Shown: positions 8,823 through 18,721 of the stretch, in pieces | Layout: each line of letters begins with the position of its first letter | Numbering within the stretch: the first letter of the stretch is position 1 | NCBI GenBank assembly: GCA_004173455.1 | Contig: SECL01000005.1 | Coordinates: 110,944-174,943, forward strand | Reading direction: 5' to 3' | DNA length: 64,000 nucleotides | Source of the DNA: Moraxellaceae bacterium | Lineage (GTDB): Bacteria > Pseudomonadota > Gammaproteobacteria > Pseudomonadales > Moraxellaceae | Notes under the pieces: generated by a model | Seen by the model: only the letters and a program-made list of their open reading frames with translations | What the model was told of the DNA's origin: nothing | Database searches by the model: none | Program-made: the position numbers and the translations under genes

Positions 8823-11129
8823 CTAGGCATTACCCAACACCAGACGACGGGCGCTAATAATCCCCGGCTGCTGCTCAAGACGTGCCAGCAAGCGCGATAA
8901 TTGCGCCAATCCCTTAACTTCTATGGATAATTTCATATTGGCAATGCCATCAGTTTCTGAAATAGTATTCACCTGACGGATATTGATGTGATCGGAAAAA
9001 ATCACTTGGGTTAAATCCTTAAGCAAACCACGGCGGTCATAGGCTTCCACCACAATTTGCACGCTTTGACCCCGTGTAGGCTGCATTTCCCAATCGGCTT
9101 CGATACCCCGTTCAGGTTCATGCTTGATCATGCGGCCATATTCTGGGCAGCTCAGTTTATGAATGCTCACACCCCGATTTAAGGTAATGTAACCGCCAAT
9201 CGCTTCCCCATGCACCGGCTGGCAGCATTGCGCCACGTGTAGCTCCACATTATCCAGCCCATCAATCAAAATGCCGTGCGCGGACAAAGTATGACTGGCA
9301 CGCGGATTTAAGGTGGGCTTGAGCACCAGTTCCGGCTCGTCCTGATCAAGACGCATCTGCCGGTTGATCTGGTTCATGAGCTGGTGCAGGCCAATATCGC
9401 CAGTCACCAGTCCAATCAGCACGTCATCACCACTTTTAACATTGAACACCTGACAGTAATCGCTCAGGTCAATACTTTTGGGATGCACCGCCAGCCGTGA
9501 TAGTTCCTTGTTGAGAATATCCCGGCCAATTTCCAGATTCTTGCTGCGATCCTGCTGGCGGAACCAGTGGCGCAATTTGTCACGCGCACGCGAGGTGCTA
9601 ATGTAACCCAGTGAGTTCACCAGCCAGTCACGATTGGGCTCGCGGTCACGCTTGGTCAGGATTTCAACTTGCTCGCCGGTTTTTAAGCGATAGGTTAATG
9701 GCACATAACGCTGGTTGACCCGTGCTGCATAACAATGGTTACCGACTTCGGTGTGTACATGATAGGCAAAATCCAGTACGGTAGAATCACGCGGCAATTC
9801 CTTGATATCGCCATCACGGGTAAACACATAAATCTGCTCAAAACCATCGATATCCTGCAACTGCTCGATGTCATCAATATTAGGATCCTGATTGGCGTCT
9901 TCATCTTCCAATCGTTCCTGATAATGCTCCAGCACAGCACGCAACGAATGCAACCGATGGTTAAACGACTGGTCGGTGCGCTTGGTGCCTTCTTTATAGT
10001 TAAAGTGCGAACACACCCCAAGCTCAGCCTCATGGTGCATGGTAAAGGTGCGAATCTGCACTTCTAGTGACTTATGCTCAGCAATCACCGCCGTGTGCAG
10101 CGAGCGATAACCATTGGCTTTGGGGTTGGTAATATAATCATCAAACTGGTTGGGAATATGCCGCCACAACTGATGCACAATACCCAGACTGTGATAGCAC
10201 TCCGGCACGGTGTTAACCAGCACCCGCAAGGCGCGAATGTCATAGAGCTGGTCAAAGCTTAATGCCTTGCTGCGCATTTTTCGGTAAATGGAATAAATGT
10301 GCTTGGCGCGCCCCGTCACCTCTGCGTTAATGCCCTGTGCGCCCAGTTCGGTTTTGAGCAGGCTCGTGACATTTTGGATATATTGCTCACGCTCCAGCCG
10401 CTTTTCATTCAGCAGGGTGGCAATTTCCTTGTAACGTTCAGGCGACAGATAACGAAACGCCAGATCTTCCAGTTCCCACTTGAGCTGGGCAATTCCCAGA
10501 CGATGCGCCAGCGGGGCATAAATGGACAGGATCTCGCGGCCTACCCGTTCTTGCCGTTCGCGCGAGGCGCTGGACAGTTCACGCAAGGCAAAGGTGCGTT
10601 CGGCCAGTTTGATCAGCACCACACGCACATCTTCAGTGACAGAAATCAGCATCTTGTAGATGCCAGTCAAATGCTCGCGCTGGTTATTTTCAAAATGATC
10701 TTCCAGCCGTTTATTGTTTTCAATCAGGTCAGACAGGCGACCCATGGCCAGCGTGCCCTTGACCAGTGACGCCACATTGTCGCCAAACAGACTGAGCACT
10801 TCATCCAGATTAATGATTTTTTCACGCACACTACGGTACAACAGCGCCGCAACCAGCGTGTCTTCATCGACCTTAAGATGCGCCAGAATATCGGTCATGC
10901 CGACACCGGTGGAAAATGCATTGGAGCGATGGGCTTTTTTTTGTGCCAGCGTGCGCTCCATCACCAGATGACAGGCACTGGATAGATGGCTTAAATCGTT
11001 ATCATCCAGCTGGGTACGCAAGCGCTCCAGCCAGATTTCCAGATCAATTTCGCCAAAGGCCAGCATATCAGCGTGAGCAACACCAGCATCGTCAAGCCGT
11101 CTGGGTAACTCTTCGCGTACGGTGACCAT
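8823..11129 (-). CDS. relA: (p)ppGpp synthetase RelA
   Basis: Ribosome-associated alarmone synthetase of the stringent response. 768 aa: a degenerate hydrolase-like domain (LLYRSVREK at about 96-104 where active hydrolases have the HD motif, so synthetase-only), a synthetase domain with GRAKHIYSIYRKM, YDIRALRVLV and NPKANGYRSLHTAV, a TGS domain (FTRDGDIKELPRDSTVLDFAYHVH), and a C-terminal region ending in an ACT domain (VVEAYDRRGLLKDLTQV). AGGGGA lies 8 nt before the ATG. Located directly downstream of rlmD in the same direction; the 62-bp gap suggests one transcript. Confidence 0.95.
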   Translation of the reverse strand: MVTVREELPRRLDDAGVAHADMLAFGEIDLEIWLERLRTQLDDNDLSHLSSACHLVMERTLAQKKAHRSNAFSTGVGMTDILAHLKVDEDTLVAALLYRSVREKIINLDEVLSLFGDNVASLVKGTLAMGRLSDLIENNKRLEDHFENNQREHLTGIYKMLISVTEDVRVVLIKLAERTFALRELSSASRERQERVGREILSIYAPLAHRLGIAQLKWELEDLAFRYLSPERYKEIATLLNEKRLEREQYIQNVTSLLKTELGAQGINAEVTGRAKHIYSIYRKMRSKALSFDQLYDIRALRVLVNTVPECYHSLGIVHQLWRHIPNQFDDYITNPKANGYRSLHTAVIAEHKSLEVQIRTFTMHHEAELGVCSHFNYKEGTKRTDQSFNHRLHSLRAVLEHYQERLEDEDANQDPNIDDIEQLQDIDGFEQIYVFTRDGDIKELPRDSTVLDFAYHVHTEVGNHCYAARVNQRYVPLTYRLKTGEQVEILTKRDREPNRDWLVNSLGYISTSRARDKLRHWFRQQDRSKNLEIGRDILNKELSRLAVHPKSIDLSDYCQVFNVKSGDDVLIGLVTGDIGLHQLMNQINRQMRLDQDEPELVLKPTLNPRASHTLSAHGILIDGLDNVELHVAQCCQPVHGEAIGGYITLNRGVSIHKLSCPEYGRMIKHEPERGIEADWEMQPTRGQSVQIVVEAYDRRGLLKDLTQVIFSDHINIRQVNTISETDGIANMKLSIEVKGLAQLSRLLARLEQQPGIISARRLVLGNA

Positions 11130-11191
11130 GCTACATTCCCCTTGTGCTTTTCAACAGTCAACTGACCTAAAGCCTTACAAACTGCCAGTTT

Positions 11192-12589
11192 TTAAGCCGA
11201 GTTTTTTTCAAACAGGGCAATCGATTCTACATGTCCGGTGTGGGTAAACATGTCCATCACCCCGGCCTTTTTCATGCGGTAACCCCATTGCGCGAGTATA
11301 CCTGCATCACGTGCCAAGGTGGCTGGATTACACGAGACATAAACAATTCGCCGGGCATTAAATTTGGGCAAATAATGCATGACTTCTTCGGCACCTGAGC
11401 GTGGTGGATCTATTAGCAGGGCATCAAAACCCTGCGCTGCCCACGGTTGATGTGAAAAGTCCTTGGTGAGGTCTTGCGCGTAAAATTCAAGGTTGCTCAT
11501 GCCATTTAATGCGGCATTTTCAAACCCGCGCTCCACCATCTCCTGACTGCCTTCCACTGCAATCACCTGTCCGGTCGGCCCAACCCGGCGCGCCAGTGGT
11601 AGGGAAAAATTGCCCAGTCCACAAAACAGATCCAGTACGCGCTCGCCGGGTTTTAAGTCAAGCAAATCGCAGGCCAATGTGACCATTTGCCGGTTAATAT
11701 CGCGATTGACCTGAGTAAAATCCAGCGGCGAAAAAGCAAAACGCACATCAAAGTCCGGCAGTTCATAGTGCAGACGCATCGGGGCATCCGGCTGATCAAT
11801 GCGGTGTACCGTGTCATAACCTTCCGGTTGCAAATATAGTTGCCAATTCACATCACGGGCAAAATCCAGTAACTGCTGCACATCGCTGTCAATGAGCGGT
11901 TTCATGTGCCTGACAATCATGGCGACACTCTGTCCGTCCGCAACCTCATCACCCACAGCAATTTCCAGTTGCGGAATGGTTTCACGGCCAGCAAGGCCTG
12001 TCAGCAATTGCTTGAGTTGCTCAAGCCGCTCGCCAATCTGCGCATCCAGTACTTTACAAACGCTCAGCTCGGCCAGATAACCACTTTTACGCTCACGAAA
12101 ACCCACCAGCATGCTGTCTTTCTTGATGACCCAGCGCACACCCAGTCGTGCCTTACGGCGATAATCGGTACGGGTAGAACGCAAAGGCGCTAGCCACTGT
12201 TCTGGCGCGAGTCCGCCAAAATGCTGGAAATGCGAGGCCAGCACGTCCTGCTTGAACTTGATTTGTGCATCCACCTGCATGTGTTGCAGGCTACAACCGC
12301 CACAAACTCCAAAGTGTGGACATACTGGCACCACGCGGTCAAGGGATGGATTGGCCAGTACACTTTCGCAATCGGCTTCTTCGTATTTTTTGTGGGTTTC
12401 ATGCACCTTGGCTGTGACCATTTCACCCGGCAAACCAAAAGCCACAAATACTTTTTTGCCAGTTTTATCAGTGGGATGATCTGGTTGCTCGCCATAATGG
12501 CTAATACCACGGCCTTCGTGGCTTAATGTTTCAACCGCAAAAGTTAAAGGAGGTTGCTGGCGCAGTTTGTCACGCTGTTTACGTCTCAT
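11192..12589 (-). CDS. rlmD: 23S rRNA (uracil-1939-C5)-methyltransferase RlmD
   Basis: Methylates U1939 of 23S rRNA with SAM. 465 aa. N-terminal TRAM-like region (FAVETLSHEGRGIS), then the 4Fe-4S cluster cysteines in VCPHFGVCGGC (Cys90, Cys96, Cys99, with a fourth in SVCKV), and a C-terminal class I methyltransferase domain with VLDLFCGLGNFSLPLA and the catalytic-cysteine motif SCNPATLARD. Precedes relA in the same orientation, as in Acinetobacter. Start at 12589 has no strong ribosome site, but the length and N-terminus match the family. Confidence 0.95.
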   Translation of the reverse strand: MRRKQRDKLRQQPPLTFAVETLSHEGRGISHYGEQPDHPTDKTGKKVFVAFGLPGEMVTAKVHETHKKYEEADCESVLANPSLDRVVPVCPHFGVCGGCSLQHMQVDAQIKFKQDVLASHFQHFGGLAPEQWLAPLRSTRTDYRRKARLGVRWVIKKDSMLVGFRERKSGYLAELSVCKVLDAQIGERLEQLKQLLTGLAGRETIPQLEIAVGDEVADGQSVAMIVRHMKPLIDSDVQQLLDFARDVNWQLYLQPEGYDTVHRIDQPDAPMRLHYELPDFDVRFAFSPLDFTQVNRDINRQMVTLACDLLDLKPGERVLDLFCGLGNFSLPLARRVGPTGQVIAVEGSQEMVERGFENAALNGMSNLEFYAQDLTKDFSHQPWAAQGFDALLIDPPRSGAEEVMHYLPKFNARRIVYVSCNPATLARDAGILAQWGYRMKKAGVMDMFTHTGHVESIALFEKNSA

Positions 12590-12699
12590 GCTGTGTGTCT
12601 CAAAACGGTATTCCTGACTGGCAGACAGACTTTAAAATAAAAATCTGAAGCGGGCTTTAAAAAATGAAAAAATAAACAATAGATTAAAAATGACTAGAT

Positions 12700-13506
12700 T
12701 TAGCCCAGTGGATTAAAAGGTGTGGCCATGGCCTGCTGTTGCCAATTGGCGAGAAATTCATGCTGGTTGGGCACCTGTTCGGCAATATAATCATGCGTCA
12801 GGCGCACCCAAGACTGGTGCTGCTCTAACGTGAGATGACCGCGCAGCAATTGCCAGCGCAAGTAAATCAGCCAGGTGTTTAGCACATCGCTTTCACAATA
12901 CTGGCATAGCGCTGCCCAGTGCTGGTTTTTCACATAATCATAGACATTATAACCGCTTTGGCCTTGTTTGCCCGGAAAACCAAGCAGCAGCGCCATATCA
13001 TCCAGTTTTTGAAAATTACGCGCATTAAACTGTGCCAGACAATCCATCACATCAATATGGCAATGATGGTAGCGGTTCTGGTAATTGTGATATTTACGTT
13101 TATCGTCAAACTCACCCTGATCCAACAAATTTTTGGCAGTCAGACCATGCAGCATGGCGCGCAGGGTAATGACCGGAATATCAAAGCCCTTGCCATTCCA
13201 GCTCACCAGACAGGGAAAATATTGATCCAGACTGCGTAAAAACCGTTCGATAATCTGTTTTTCGCTCAGTTCATTACGGCAAAACGAAAATAGTTTAATG
13301 CCGCTTTCAGTCACCCACAGTATGGAAATACACACGATTTCATGCAGGGGCAAGCGTGGAAAATCACTGCTGGACTCTTGCCGGCGCAGGTTATTCATGG
13401 CCAGTACAGTGTCTTCATCCGACAGGTTTAAGTCATAAAAACGTGCTCCGGCCTGAATATCCGGTACGGTTTCAATATCAAACACCAGCGCGGGCAGCTT
13501 AAACAT
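12700..13506 (-). CDS. predicted 3'-5' exonuclease, PolB-like DEDDy family
   Basis: 268 aa, related to the proofreading domain of family B DNA polymerases but free-standing. Motif ExoI FDIET near the N-terminus, ExoII WNGKGFDIP in the middle, and ExoIII YCESDVLNTWLIY carry the four metal-binding acids (the DEDD set, with the Tyr typical of DEDDy). Such proteins are widespread in proteobacteria; substrate and pathway are not established. Located 12 nt upstream of the TehB-like gene's stop, so it is second in a cysM-tehB-exonuclease run on the minus strand. ATG at 13506 follows AGGAGCAG. Confidence 0.85.
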   Translation of the reverse strand: MFKLPALVFDIETVPDIQAGARFYDLNLSDEDTVLAMNNLRRQESSSDFPRLPLHEIVCISILWVTESGIKLFSFCRNELSEKQIIERFLRSLDQYFPCLVSWNGKGFDIPVITLRAMLHGLTAKNLLDQGEFDDKRKYHNYQNRYHHCHIDVMDCLAQFNARNFQKLDDMALLLGFPGKQGQSGYNVYDYVKNQHWAALCQYCESDVLNTWLIYLRWQLLRGHLTLEQHQSWVRLTHDYIAEQVPNQHEFLANWQQQAMATPFNPLG

Positions 13507-13518
13507 GGGTCTGCTCCT

Positions 13519-14460
13519 TTAGCCCGCGATGGGATCGGTCGGGTGGCTGTCGCTAATCTTTTGTGCCAGCAAGGTAGCAAACCGCTGCTTAATGCGCTGG
13601 CCTTGCGCATCGACCCGATGCAACTCACCGACGTTTTCATTATATTTGATGATTTTCCAGCCGGCATAATATTGGCTGAGTTCATCGGGCTTAAAGCTAA
13701 AGGGAAAATCAGGCTGTACCGGATAATCGGCAGTATCCATGGCGCATACAATCAGGTTGTGGCCGTGTAGCCGGGTGGCCTGTTGCATCTGGGCAATTAA
13801 AGTGGCAATGGTCGCGGGTTGCAAAAACATCATCACCACCGTGCTATAGACAAAATCATAGCATGCGGTGAACTGGGCAGCGGCTTGCGCAGGCTGGTTT
13901 AAATCACAAACCGTGGCGTTGATGGTTTGAATGTGCTCGGCTGCAATAATTTCTTTTAATTTATCAATAGCCTGCACGTTGACATCACAGGCATCTACTG
14001 TAAAACCCTGCTGCGCCAGATACAGCGCATTACGGCCACTGCCACAGCCCACATCGAGCGCAGTAAGTGGATGATTGTCGCTGGCTTGCACATACGGCAA
14101 AGCCGCGATCACTTCAGAATGCGTGGGGCTAAGCTGGTATTTTTTGGCAAAATACTGTTCAGGCTGGCAATAAAAACTCAGTTGGCACTCCAGATCATCA
14201 CTGGCCGATACAATTTTGTGCCATGCCTGAGGCTCGATGCGCGTGGGTTGCTGCTGCACTGAAAAATCATGCGACGACAGGATGTCACCCTGTTCAGTTA
14301 AGAGAGCAAACTTGAGCGAGCCTTTGAAAATATGCAGTTGCGCCCATGTGCCTGCCTTGGTGTTGTGCTGTTGCTGGAATAGTTTTGGCAGTGTTGCCTT
14401 GGTCCAGACCGGCATTTGCTTATAACACAACAGCGAGGACGTGATATTTTCCTTATCCAT
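13519..14460 (-). CDS. tehB: TehB-like SAM-dependent methyltransferase with N-terminal cupin-like domain
   Basis: 313 aa, the long form as in Haemophilus TehB: an N-terminal beta-rich domain of about 95 residues (KMPVWTKATLP-type opening here read as QMPVWTKATLP) and a C-terminal methyltransferase with TALDVGCGSGRNALYLA, VDACDVN and FVYSTVVMMFL. TehB methylates tellurite and related oxyanions; the physiological substrate is uncertain. Start: ATG at 14460 lies 7 nt from AAGGAG; the upstream ATG at 14466 is only 1 nt from it. An extra C-terminal segment follows the catalytic domain. Lies directly downstream of cysM, which suits a thiol or sulfur-linked stress role, but that is inference. Confidence 0.82.
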   Translation of the reverse strand: MDKENITSSLLCYKQMPVWTKATLPKLFQQQHNTKAGTWAQLHIFKGSLKFALLTEQGDILSSHDFSVQQQPTRIEPQAWHKIVSASDDLECQLSFYCQPEQYFAKKYQLSPTHSEVIAALPYVQASDNHPLTALDVGCGSGRNALYLAQQGFTVDACDVNVQAIDKLKEIIAAEHIQTINATVCDLNQPAQAAAQFTACYDFVYSTVVMMFLQPATIATLIAQMQQATRLHGHNLIVCAMDTADYPVQPDFPFSFKPDELSQYYAGWKIIKYNENVGELHRVDAQGQRIKQRFATLLAQKISDSHPTDPIAG

Positions 14461-14496
14461 ATTCATTCTCCTTAGCAACTCAAGCAAGCAACGCCA

Positions 14497-15438
14497 TCAA
14501 TCCTGTACTGAAAACAGGCCAGTGGACAAATAACGATCACCGCGGTCGCAAATAATGCAAACAATCACTGCATCCGGTTGCGCCTGAGAAATGCTTTCGG
14601 CCACCTGAATGGCAGCCCATGCCGCGCCACCCGATGATACGCCAGCAAAAATTCCTTCCTGCCGCGCCAACTGCCGCATGGTGACTTCAGCTTCATGCTG
14701 GGGAATATCAATGGTGCGATCTACCAGTGCCGGATTAAAAATAGTGGGTAAATATTCTTTATTCCAACGCCGTATCCCAGCAATAGCAGCTCCTTCCGAA
14801 GGTTGCAGTCCAATAATTTGAATGGCGGGATTTTTTTCTTTGAGGTATTTTGCCACGCCCATAATCGTGCCGGTAGTACCCATGGAGCTGACAAAATGGG
14901 TAATTTTACCGTCAGTTTGCTGCCAGAGTTCGGGGCCGGTGGTCAGGTAATGGGCTTCACTGTTGTCGGGATTGCCAAACTGGTTAAGCACGAACCCTTT
15001 GCCATCTTTTTGCATTTGCAACGCCAGATCACGTGCGCCTTCCATGCCCACTGTCTTGGCAGGCACTTCGAGCAGCTCTGCGCCATAGGCCGCCATGGCA
15101 TCCTTGCGTTCCTGACTCATGTTGTCCGGCATAATCAGGATCATTTTGTAGCCACGCATGGCTGCTACCATGGCCAATGCAATGCCGGTATTGCCGCTGG
15201 TGGCTTCAATCAGGGTGTCACCGGGCTTGATGTCACCGCGCCGTTCGGCTTGCAAAATCATGTTGTAAGCCGGACGATCCTTGACCGAACCGGCGGGATT
15301 ATTGCCTTCGAGCTTGGCATACACTGTTGCGGCGGTATGACTGGCCAGCCGCTGCAAGCGCACCAGTGGCGTGTTGCCTACATAGTGATCCAAGGCATGC
15401 GGATCAGGATTAGTCATTGTGTTGTTTACATCGGCCAT
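14497..15438 (-). CDS. cysM: cysteine synthase B
   Basis: PLP enzyme making cysteine from O-acetylserine and sulfide or thiosulfate. 313 aa. The PLP lysine lies in NPAGSVKDRPA, the substrate loop in EATSGNTGIALA, and the phosphate-binding loop in SSMGTTGTIMG. The CysM type rather than CysK is indicated by SVKDRPA and the C-terminal ICDRGDRYLSTGLF. Start at 15438 follows AGGTGA at 7 nt. Divergent from the hybrid kinase gene, an arrangement seen in Acinetobacter and Pseudomonas; the shared 245-bp region must hold both promoters, though I cannot assign boxes. Confidence 0.94.
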   Translation of the reverse strand: MADVNNTMTNPDPHALDHYVGNTPLVRLQRLASHTAATVYAKLEGNNPAGSVKDRPAYNMILQAERRGDIKPGDTLIEATSGNTGIALAMVAAMRGYKMILIMPDNMSQERKDAMAAYGAELLEVPAKTVGMEGARDLALQMQKDGKGFVLNQFGNPDNSEAHYLTTGPELWQQTDGKITHFVSSMGTTGTIMGVAKYLKEKNPAIQIIGLQPSEGAAIAGIRRWNKEYLPTIFNPALVDRTIDIPQHEAEVTMRQLARQEGIFAGVSSGGAAWAAIQVAESISQAQPDAVIVCIICDRGDRYLSTGLFSVQD

Positions 15439-15683
15439 TTTGCATCACCTGCCCAAAAGTGCGTCTATTGTAATGAAAAAGCCTGCCTGCTGCACGATCT
15501 TCTCTGTGAGTGAGTTTTGCTTGAGACTTTTGCCTGATGCTGTTGCTGCTTCGATCATTAACATCCGCAACACGTCCTGCAAGGTCTGCCTTAGTACAGC
15601 AGATTGCAGGCCATTGTCAGCAAAGCATGTGAATTTGCAGAATTTCCTTTTATACTCGGTCAAAACCCAAGCCCCTGAACGCC

Positions 15684-18623
15684 ATGTCTGTACAACGCCT
15701 ACGCTGGTATCAACGCTTACGCATTACCAATGCCTACGGGCAACTGATTGCGCTAATTTTTTTGCCCATCATGATTTTATCCTGTGTGGGTGCCAGTCTG
15801 GTCTTGATGGAAACTGCGCGTTCGTCACGTTCGGAACAGCGCAATGCGGCCTTTGCCATTTTGGCACGCTACCAGCCTACCGCCCAGCGCCTAAACCTTT
15901 TGCTGGATCAGCCGCAGCAACATGAAAAAATTCGTTCCATTTTGCAAAATATGCTGAATGAATCCGACTTGCTACGCGTGGCCATGATTGACCGTGAGGG
16001 TCGTCCGCGCATTTCATTTGGTTATGGCAGCAATCTGGCCTGGCCGGTGTTTGAGGCGCACCGCGAAACCTTTGGCCCCTTGCATTCGGACATTGGCACC
16101 ACCTATGGCCTGCGTGCCGGTTATACCAGCGACGGTCCGGTGTGGCTGGTGGTGGACATGGACAACAAGCCGCTGCAACTGGCGCGGTATCGGGTGTGGC
16201 TGGTGCTGGCCATTACCGGTTTGCTGACCTTGCTGCTATTGCTGCTGTGCCTGAACTTTTATTCACGGCGCTGGATTTCGCCCATTTATGAAATTCGCCT
16301 GCAACTGCAACGCCTGAGTGCCGATACGCTGGGACACGACATTCAAATCAATGGCACGGGTGAACTGCGCCTGTTACAGGTTGACCTGATGGTATTACTG
16401 CGCCGCCTGCATGAAAGTTTTGAAGAGCTGCGCCAGCATACCGAACAAACCGAGGATGACCTGCGCAAAACCCTGGATGCACTGGAAATTCAGAATATTA
16501 CCTATCGAAAGTCACGTGATCAGGCTATTACCGCCAATCAGGCCAAGTCGGTATTTTTGGCCAATATCAGCCATGAGCTGCGCACACCACTCAACAGTAT
16601 TGACGGTTTTGTCAACCTAATGGCACGCAAAGGTAACCTGTCCGACCAGCAAACCATTTATATTCAAACCATTCAAAAATCATCGGCGCACCTGCTGGCA
16701 CTGGTCAATGACGTGCTGGATTTTTCCAAGATTGATGCCGGCAAACTGGTACTGGAACAGGCACCGTTTGATCTGGAACTGGCCGTGTTTGACGTGATTG
16801 ACATGCTATCGCCGCTGGCTTGCGAGAAAAAAATCGACATGGCAGTGTATTACTACGAAGACATGCCGCGACAGGTCAATGGCGATGCACTGCGTTTCAA
16901 GCAAATCCTGACCAATCTGGTGAGCAATGCCATCAAATTTACCCCGGACGGTGACATTATTGTGCGGGCGCGTCTGGAAGACAGTAAGGACGGCCAGCAT
17001 CTGGTGCATGTGTCGGTACAGGACAGCGGCATTGGCCTGACGGGTGCAGACCGCAAACGCCTGTTTGAATCATTCTCGCAAGGTGATCCTTCGGTTACCC
17101 GTCAATATGGCGGCACGGGACTTGGGCTGGCCATTTCACGCCAGCTAGTACAATTGATGCAGGGTAAAATTGGCTTTGAGGACAATCAGGAACGCCATCC
17201 GACCGATAAGGGCGCAACGTTCTGGTTTACCGTACAACTGGGCAAAGTGGCGGGTGATGCAATGTCATGGCCACAGCTTGATGACTGGAATATTTTGTCC
17301 TGTATTCAGCATCCAGCCAGTGCCAATGTCCTGCGCGGTTATTTAAGCCAGCTTGATACCCGGCAGCAGGAAGCGCAATCCATCCCTGACTTGTTTGGCC
17401 GACTGACCCCCTTTGAGGCACAACGCCATGCGCATAGCTGGGTGATTGTCGATAGTGGTGGCGATACCGAAGCCCTGCTGCGCGAGATCCGTACCCGCTA
17501 TCATGGCGCACTGGCAGTATATGGCTACCAGATGGCGATTGATCCTGACATTCTCAAACGCTATGACGCCGTGGCGCTGTATGAACCGATGAGCCGCTCG
17601 GCACTGATTGCCATGTTGCAGCATGAACAGCAATTTACTCGTAACCAGCCCGAATTTTCGGGGCAGGGGCTGCACATTCTGGCGGTGGATGATCACCTGC
17701 CCAACCTGATGGTGCTTGAAGCACTGCTGAATGATCTGGGCGTGGAAGTGACCAATGCGCATAGTGGTATTGAGGCTATCGAAATGCTGACCTTGCGGCA
17801 TGAACAGGGTCGTGCGCCGTTTGATCTGGTGTTTATGGACATTCAAATGCCACGCATGTCTGGACTGGAGGCCACACAGGCCATCCGCCTGCTGGAACAC
17901 GAGTGGAATAGCCCGCAGCCCTTACCCGTGATTGCCCTCACCGCCCATGCCTTGAGTGATGAAAAAGCCAACCTGCTGGCCTCTGGCATGAATGACTATG
18001 TCAGTAAGCCCATCCAGATTGACCAGCTGGTGCGCATTCTCAAACAATGGACACATTCGCACCCTCCACTACCACAAGAACAACACGAACTAGACTATCG
18101 CATCTCAACAGAGATGACCACAGCCCCTTACTCTGCTTCTTCAACAACGGAGGATCATAGCGAGGCATCCAGCAGCAATTTTTATCCCGATGACTTTTCA
18201 CCGGAAGAATTTTACAAGCCGGTGAGCGGTGCCATGCAGCAAGAACTGCAATCGCATATTCTGGACTGGCCGGAAAGCATCAAGCTATCCAATGGTAAAG
18301 TTGACCTTGCCACCGAGCTATTACAAATGCTGGTGTCCAGTTTTGCCAATGAAAAATCGTTGCTTCACACCCTGATTGAGCAACAGGATTATGCCGAGCT
18401 TGAGCAGCGCATTCATCGCCTGTACGGGGCAACCCGTTATATTGGCCTGCCGACTCTGCAAACCCTAAGCCGTGCGTTTGAAAAACTATTGGCCGACCAG
18501 CGTAAATCCGGCAATGCCATTGATACAGGCTTTATCGAAGATGTTGCAATGTATTATCAGCAACTGGTAGATAGCATGCGTGATCTGGACAACGAAGCCC
18601 GCAAAATCCTGAACCCAGACTAA
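15684..18623 (+). CDS. gacS: tripartite hybrid sensor kinase, GacS/BarA family
   Basis: Membrane kinase that, with response regulator GacA/UvrY, controls small RNAs and the switch to sessile or virulent growth. 979 aa in order: TM1 (about 20-42), a periplasmic sensor of about 125 residues, TM2 (about 171-193), HAMP, histidine kinase with ANISHELRTPLNS (His297), ATPase with NAIKFTP, DSGIGL and GGTGLGLAI, a receiver domain with phospho-acceptor Asp719 in FMDIQMP, and a C-terminal Hpt domain with His911 in RIHRLYGATRYIG. All phospho-relay residues are present. The cognate GacA is not in the window. No strong ribosome site precedes the ATG. Confidence 0.92.
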   Translation: MSVQRLRWYQRLRITNAYGQLIALIFLPIMILSCVGASLVLMETARSSRSEQRNAAFAILARYQPTAQRLNLLLDQPQQHEKIRSILQNMLNESDLLRVAMIDREGRPRISFGYGSNLAWPVFEAHRETFGPLHSDIGTTYGLRAGYTSDGPVWLVVDMDNKPLQLARYRVWLVLAITGLLTLLLLLLCLNFYSRRWISPIYEIRLQLQRLSADTLGHDIQINGTGELRLLQVDLMVLLRRLHESFEELRQHTEQTEDDLRKTLDALEIQNITYRKSRDQAITANQAKSVFLANISHELRTPLNSIDGFVNLMARKGNLSDQQTIYIQTIQKSSAHLLALVNDVLDFSKIDAGKLVLEQAPFDLELAVFDVIDMLSPLACEKKIDMAVYYYEDMPRQVNGDALRFKQILTNLVSNAIKFTPDGDIIVRARLEDSKDGQHLVHVSVQDSGIGLTGADRKRLFESFSQGDPSVTRQYGGTGLGLAISRQLVQLMQGKIGFEDNQERHPTDKGATFWFTVQLGKVAGDAMSWPQLDDWNILSCIQHPASANVLRGYLSQLDTRQQEAQSIPDLFGRLTPFEAQRHAHSWVIVDSGGDTEALLREIRTRYHGALAVYGYQMAIDPDILKRYDAVALYEPMSRSALIAMLQHEQQFTRNQPEFSGQGLHILAVDDHLPNLMVLEALLNDLGVEVTNAHSGIEAIEMLTLRHEQGRAPFDLVFMDIQMPRMSGLEATQAIRLLEHEWNSPQPLPVIALTAHALSDEKANLLASGMNDYVSKPIQIDQLVRILKQWTHSHPPLPQEQHELDYRISTEMTTAPYSASSTTEDHSEASSSNFYPDDFSPEEFYKPVSGAMQQELQSHILDWPESIKLSNGKVDLATELLQMLVSSFANEKSLLHTLIEQQDYAELEQRIHRLYGATRYIGLPTLQTLSRAFEKLLADQRKSGNAIDTGFIEDVAMYYQQLVDSMRDLDNEARKILNPD

Positions 18624-18721
18624 ATTGGCCATTTATTCAATTTTTACTGACCCAATAGTCAACTTTTGACCGGCATTAGTCCGTATGATCAGCTCAAACA
18701 AGCACATCCATGAGGTAAATA